Source: Paraburkholderia aromaticivorans
Lineage (GTDB): Bacteria; Pseudomonadota; Gammaproteobacteria; Burkholderiales; Burkholderiaceae
Direction: 5' to 3'
Assembly (NCBI RefSeq): GCF_012689525.1
Contig: NZ_CP051516.1
Span: forward strand, 4,340,001-4,404,000
DNA length: 64,000 nt
In this document: positions 63,497-64,000 of the stretch, one piece after another
Position numbering within the stretch: position 1 is the stretch's first letter
Layout of the letters: every line of letters begins with the position of its first letter
Translations under genes and position numbers: made by a program
Notes under the pieces: model-generated
Told to the model about the DNA's origin: nothing
The model's database searches: none
The model's input: only the letters and a program-made list of their open reading frames with translations

Positions 63497-64000
63497 TTAC
63501 TTGGCCTTCACGCGGCGCACGTGCTCTTCCAGCTCGGCGAACGACGGGCGTTCGGTCGAGAAGAGCACCTTGCGGCCGAACTCGACGGCAATCGCCGGCG
63601 CGTAACCGTTCAGGCTGGCCAGAATCGTCACCTTGATGCACTGGAACATCTTGGTCGACTCGGTCACGCGCTGTTCGGCGACGCTCGCGAGCGGCCCGAT
63701 CAGCCCGTACGAAAGCAGAATCCCGAGGAAGGTGCCGACCAGCGCCTGCGCGATCATCTCGCCGAGCACCGCGGGCGGCTTGTCGGCGGAGGCCATGGTG
63801 TGCACCACGCCCATCACCGCGGCCACGATACCGAACGCCGGCATTGCGTCGCCGACCTTGTTCAGCGCGTGAGCGGGCGCTTCGCCTTCCTGGTGATGCG
63901 TCTCGATTTCCTCGTCCATCAGGCTTTCGATCTCGAACGCGTTCATGTTGCCGCCCACCATCAGACGCAGGTAGTCGGTCAGGAATTCGATGATGTGATG
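63497..64000 (-). CDS. motA: Flagellar motor stator protein MotA (partial, N-terminus outside the window)
   Basis: The visible 167 codons read in frame from the window edge: HHIIEFLTDYLRL, then MVGGNMNAFEIESLMDEEIETHH, the cytoplasmic loop, and membrane helices 3 and 4 (GDAMPAFGIVAAVMGVVHTM, LVGTFLGILLSYGLIGP) with the conserved Pro residues near them. The torque-loop Arg/Glu lie partly outside. Length and motifs fit the C-terminal 60% of MotA. The internal ATG at 63961 is not the start. Confidence 0.96.
   Translation of the reverse strand, partial: HHIIEFLTDYLRLMVGGNMNAFEIESLMDEEIETHHQEGEAPAHALNKVGDAMPAFGIVAAVMGVVHTMASADKPPAVLGEMIAQALVGTFLGILLSYGLIGPLASVAEQRVTESTKMFQCIKVTILASLNGYAPAIAVEFGRKVLFSTERPSFAELEEHVRRVKAK

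Overview
The window is GC-rich and reads as a chromosomal segment of a Burkholderiales bacterium, most likely Paraburkholderia or Burkholderia. This rests on the order and type of the flagellar and chemotaxis genes, an ahcY gene preceded by an S-adenosylhomocysteine (SAH) riboswitch and followed by a small holin-like membrane gene, a DUF2844/DUF3443 pair, and a Burkholderia-type palindromic repeat. The genus is inferred from remembered gene arrangements; no database search was run. No rRNA, tRNA, CRISPR array, insertion sequence or prophage was seen.

Bases 1-11200 hold housekeeping and metabolic genes. These are a partial holin-like gene, ahcY with its riboswitch, a family 2 glycosyltransferase, a LysR regulator with a perfect T-N11-A dyad before its start, and an OmpA-family membrane protein with an unusual N-terminal DUF937-like domain. 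A divergent set follows: a GMC oxidoreductase on the minus strand, and an AidB-like acyl-CoA dehydrogenase and a coniferyl-aldehyde-type dehydrogenase on the plus strand.

Bases 11180-27000 hold the first flagellar block. The minus strand carries fliS-fliT, a second fliK-like gene and a free-standing FlhB C-terminal paralogue (FlhX type), with a sigma-28-like promoter ahead of fliS, and separately fliE. The plus strand carries fliF-G-H-I-J-K and then fliL-M-N-O-P-Q-R. A 520-base intergenic region between fliK and fliL is rich in palindromes and repeats. A strong bidirectional terminator separates fliR from flgL.

Bases 27000-42360 hold the rod, hook and filament-junction genes. The minus strand carries flgB-C-D-E-F-G-H-I-J, ycgR and flgK-L; ycgR and flgKL each have their own sigma-28-like promoter. 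Divergent from flgB on the plus strand are flgA (with a long N-terminal extension), flgM and flgN. A hicAB toxin-antitoxin pair sits between flgN and fliA.

Bases 43200-64000, all on the minus strand, hold fliA, flhG, flhF, flhA and flhB, then DUF3443 and DUF2844, then cheZ, cheY, cheB, cheD, cheR, a chemoreceptor, cheW, cheA, a second cheY, motB and a motA cut by the window edge. In transcription order motA comes first.

Together these genes encode nearly the whole flagellum: basal body, export apparatus, hook, junction proteins, stator and motor brake. They also encode the chemosensory pathway and the sigma-28/FlgM checkpoint. The flagellin, cap and flhDC master-regulator genes are not in the window. 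The points most worth a second look are a FlhG whose two conserved ATPase lysines are both serine, four VELF-like repeats at the CheD C terminus, the FliK2-FlhX pair under a sigma-28-like promoter, pepsin-like DTGS/DSGS motifs in the DUF3443 lipoprotein, and the repeat cluster between fliK and fliL.
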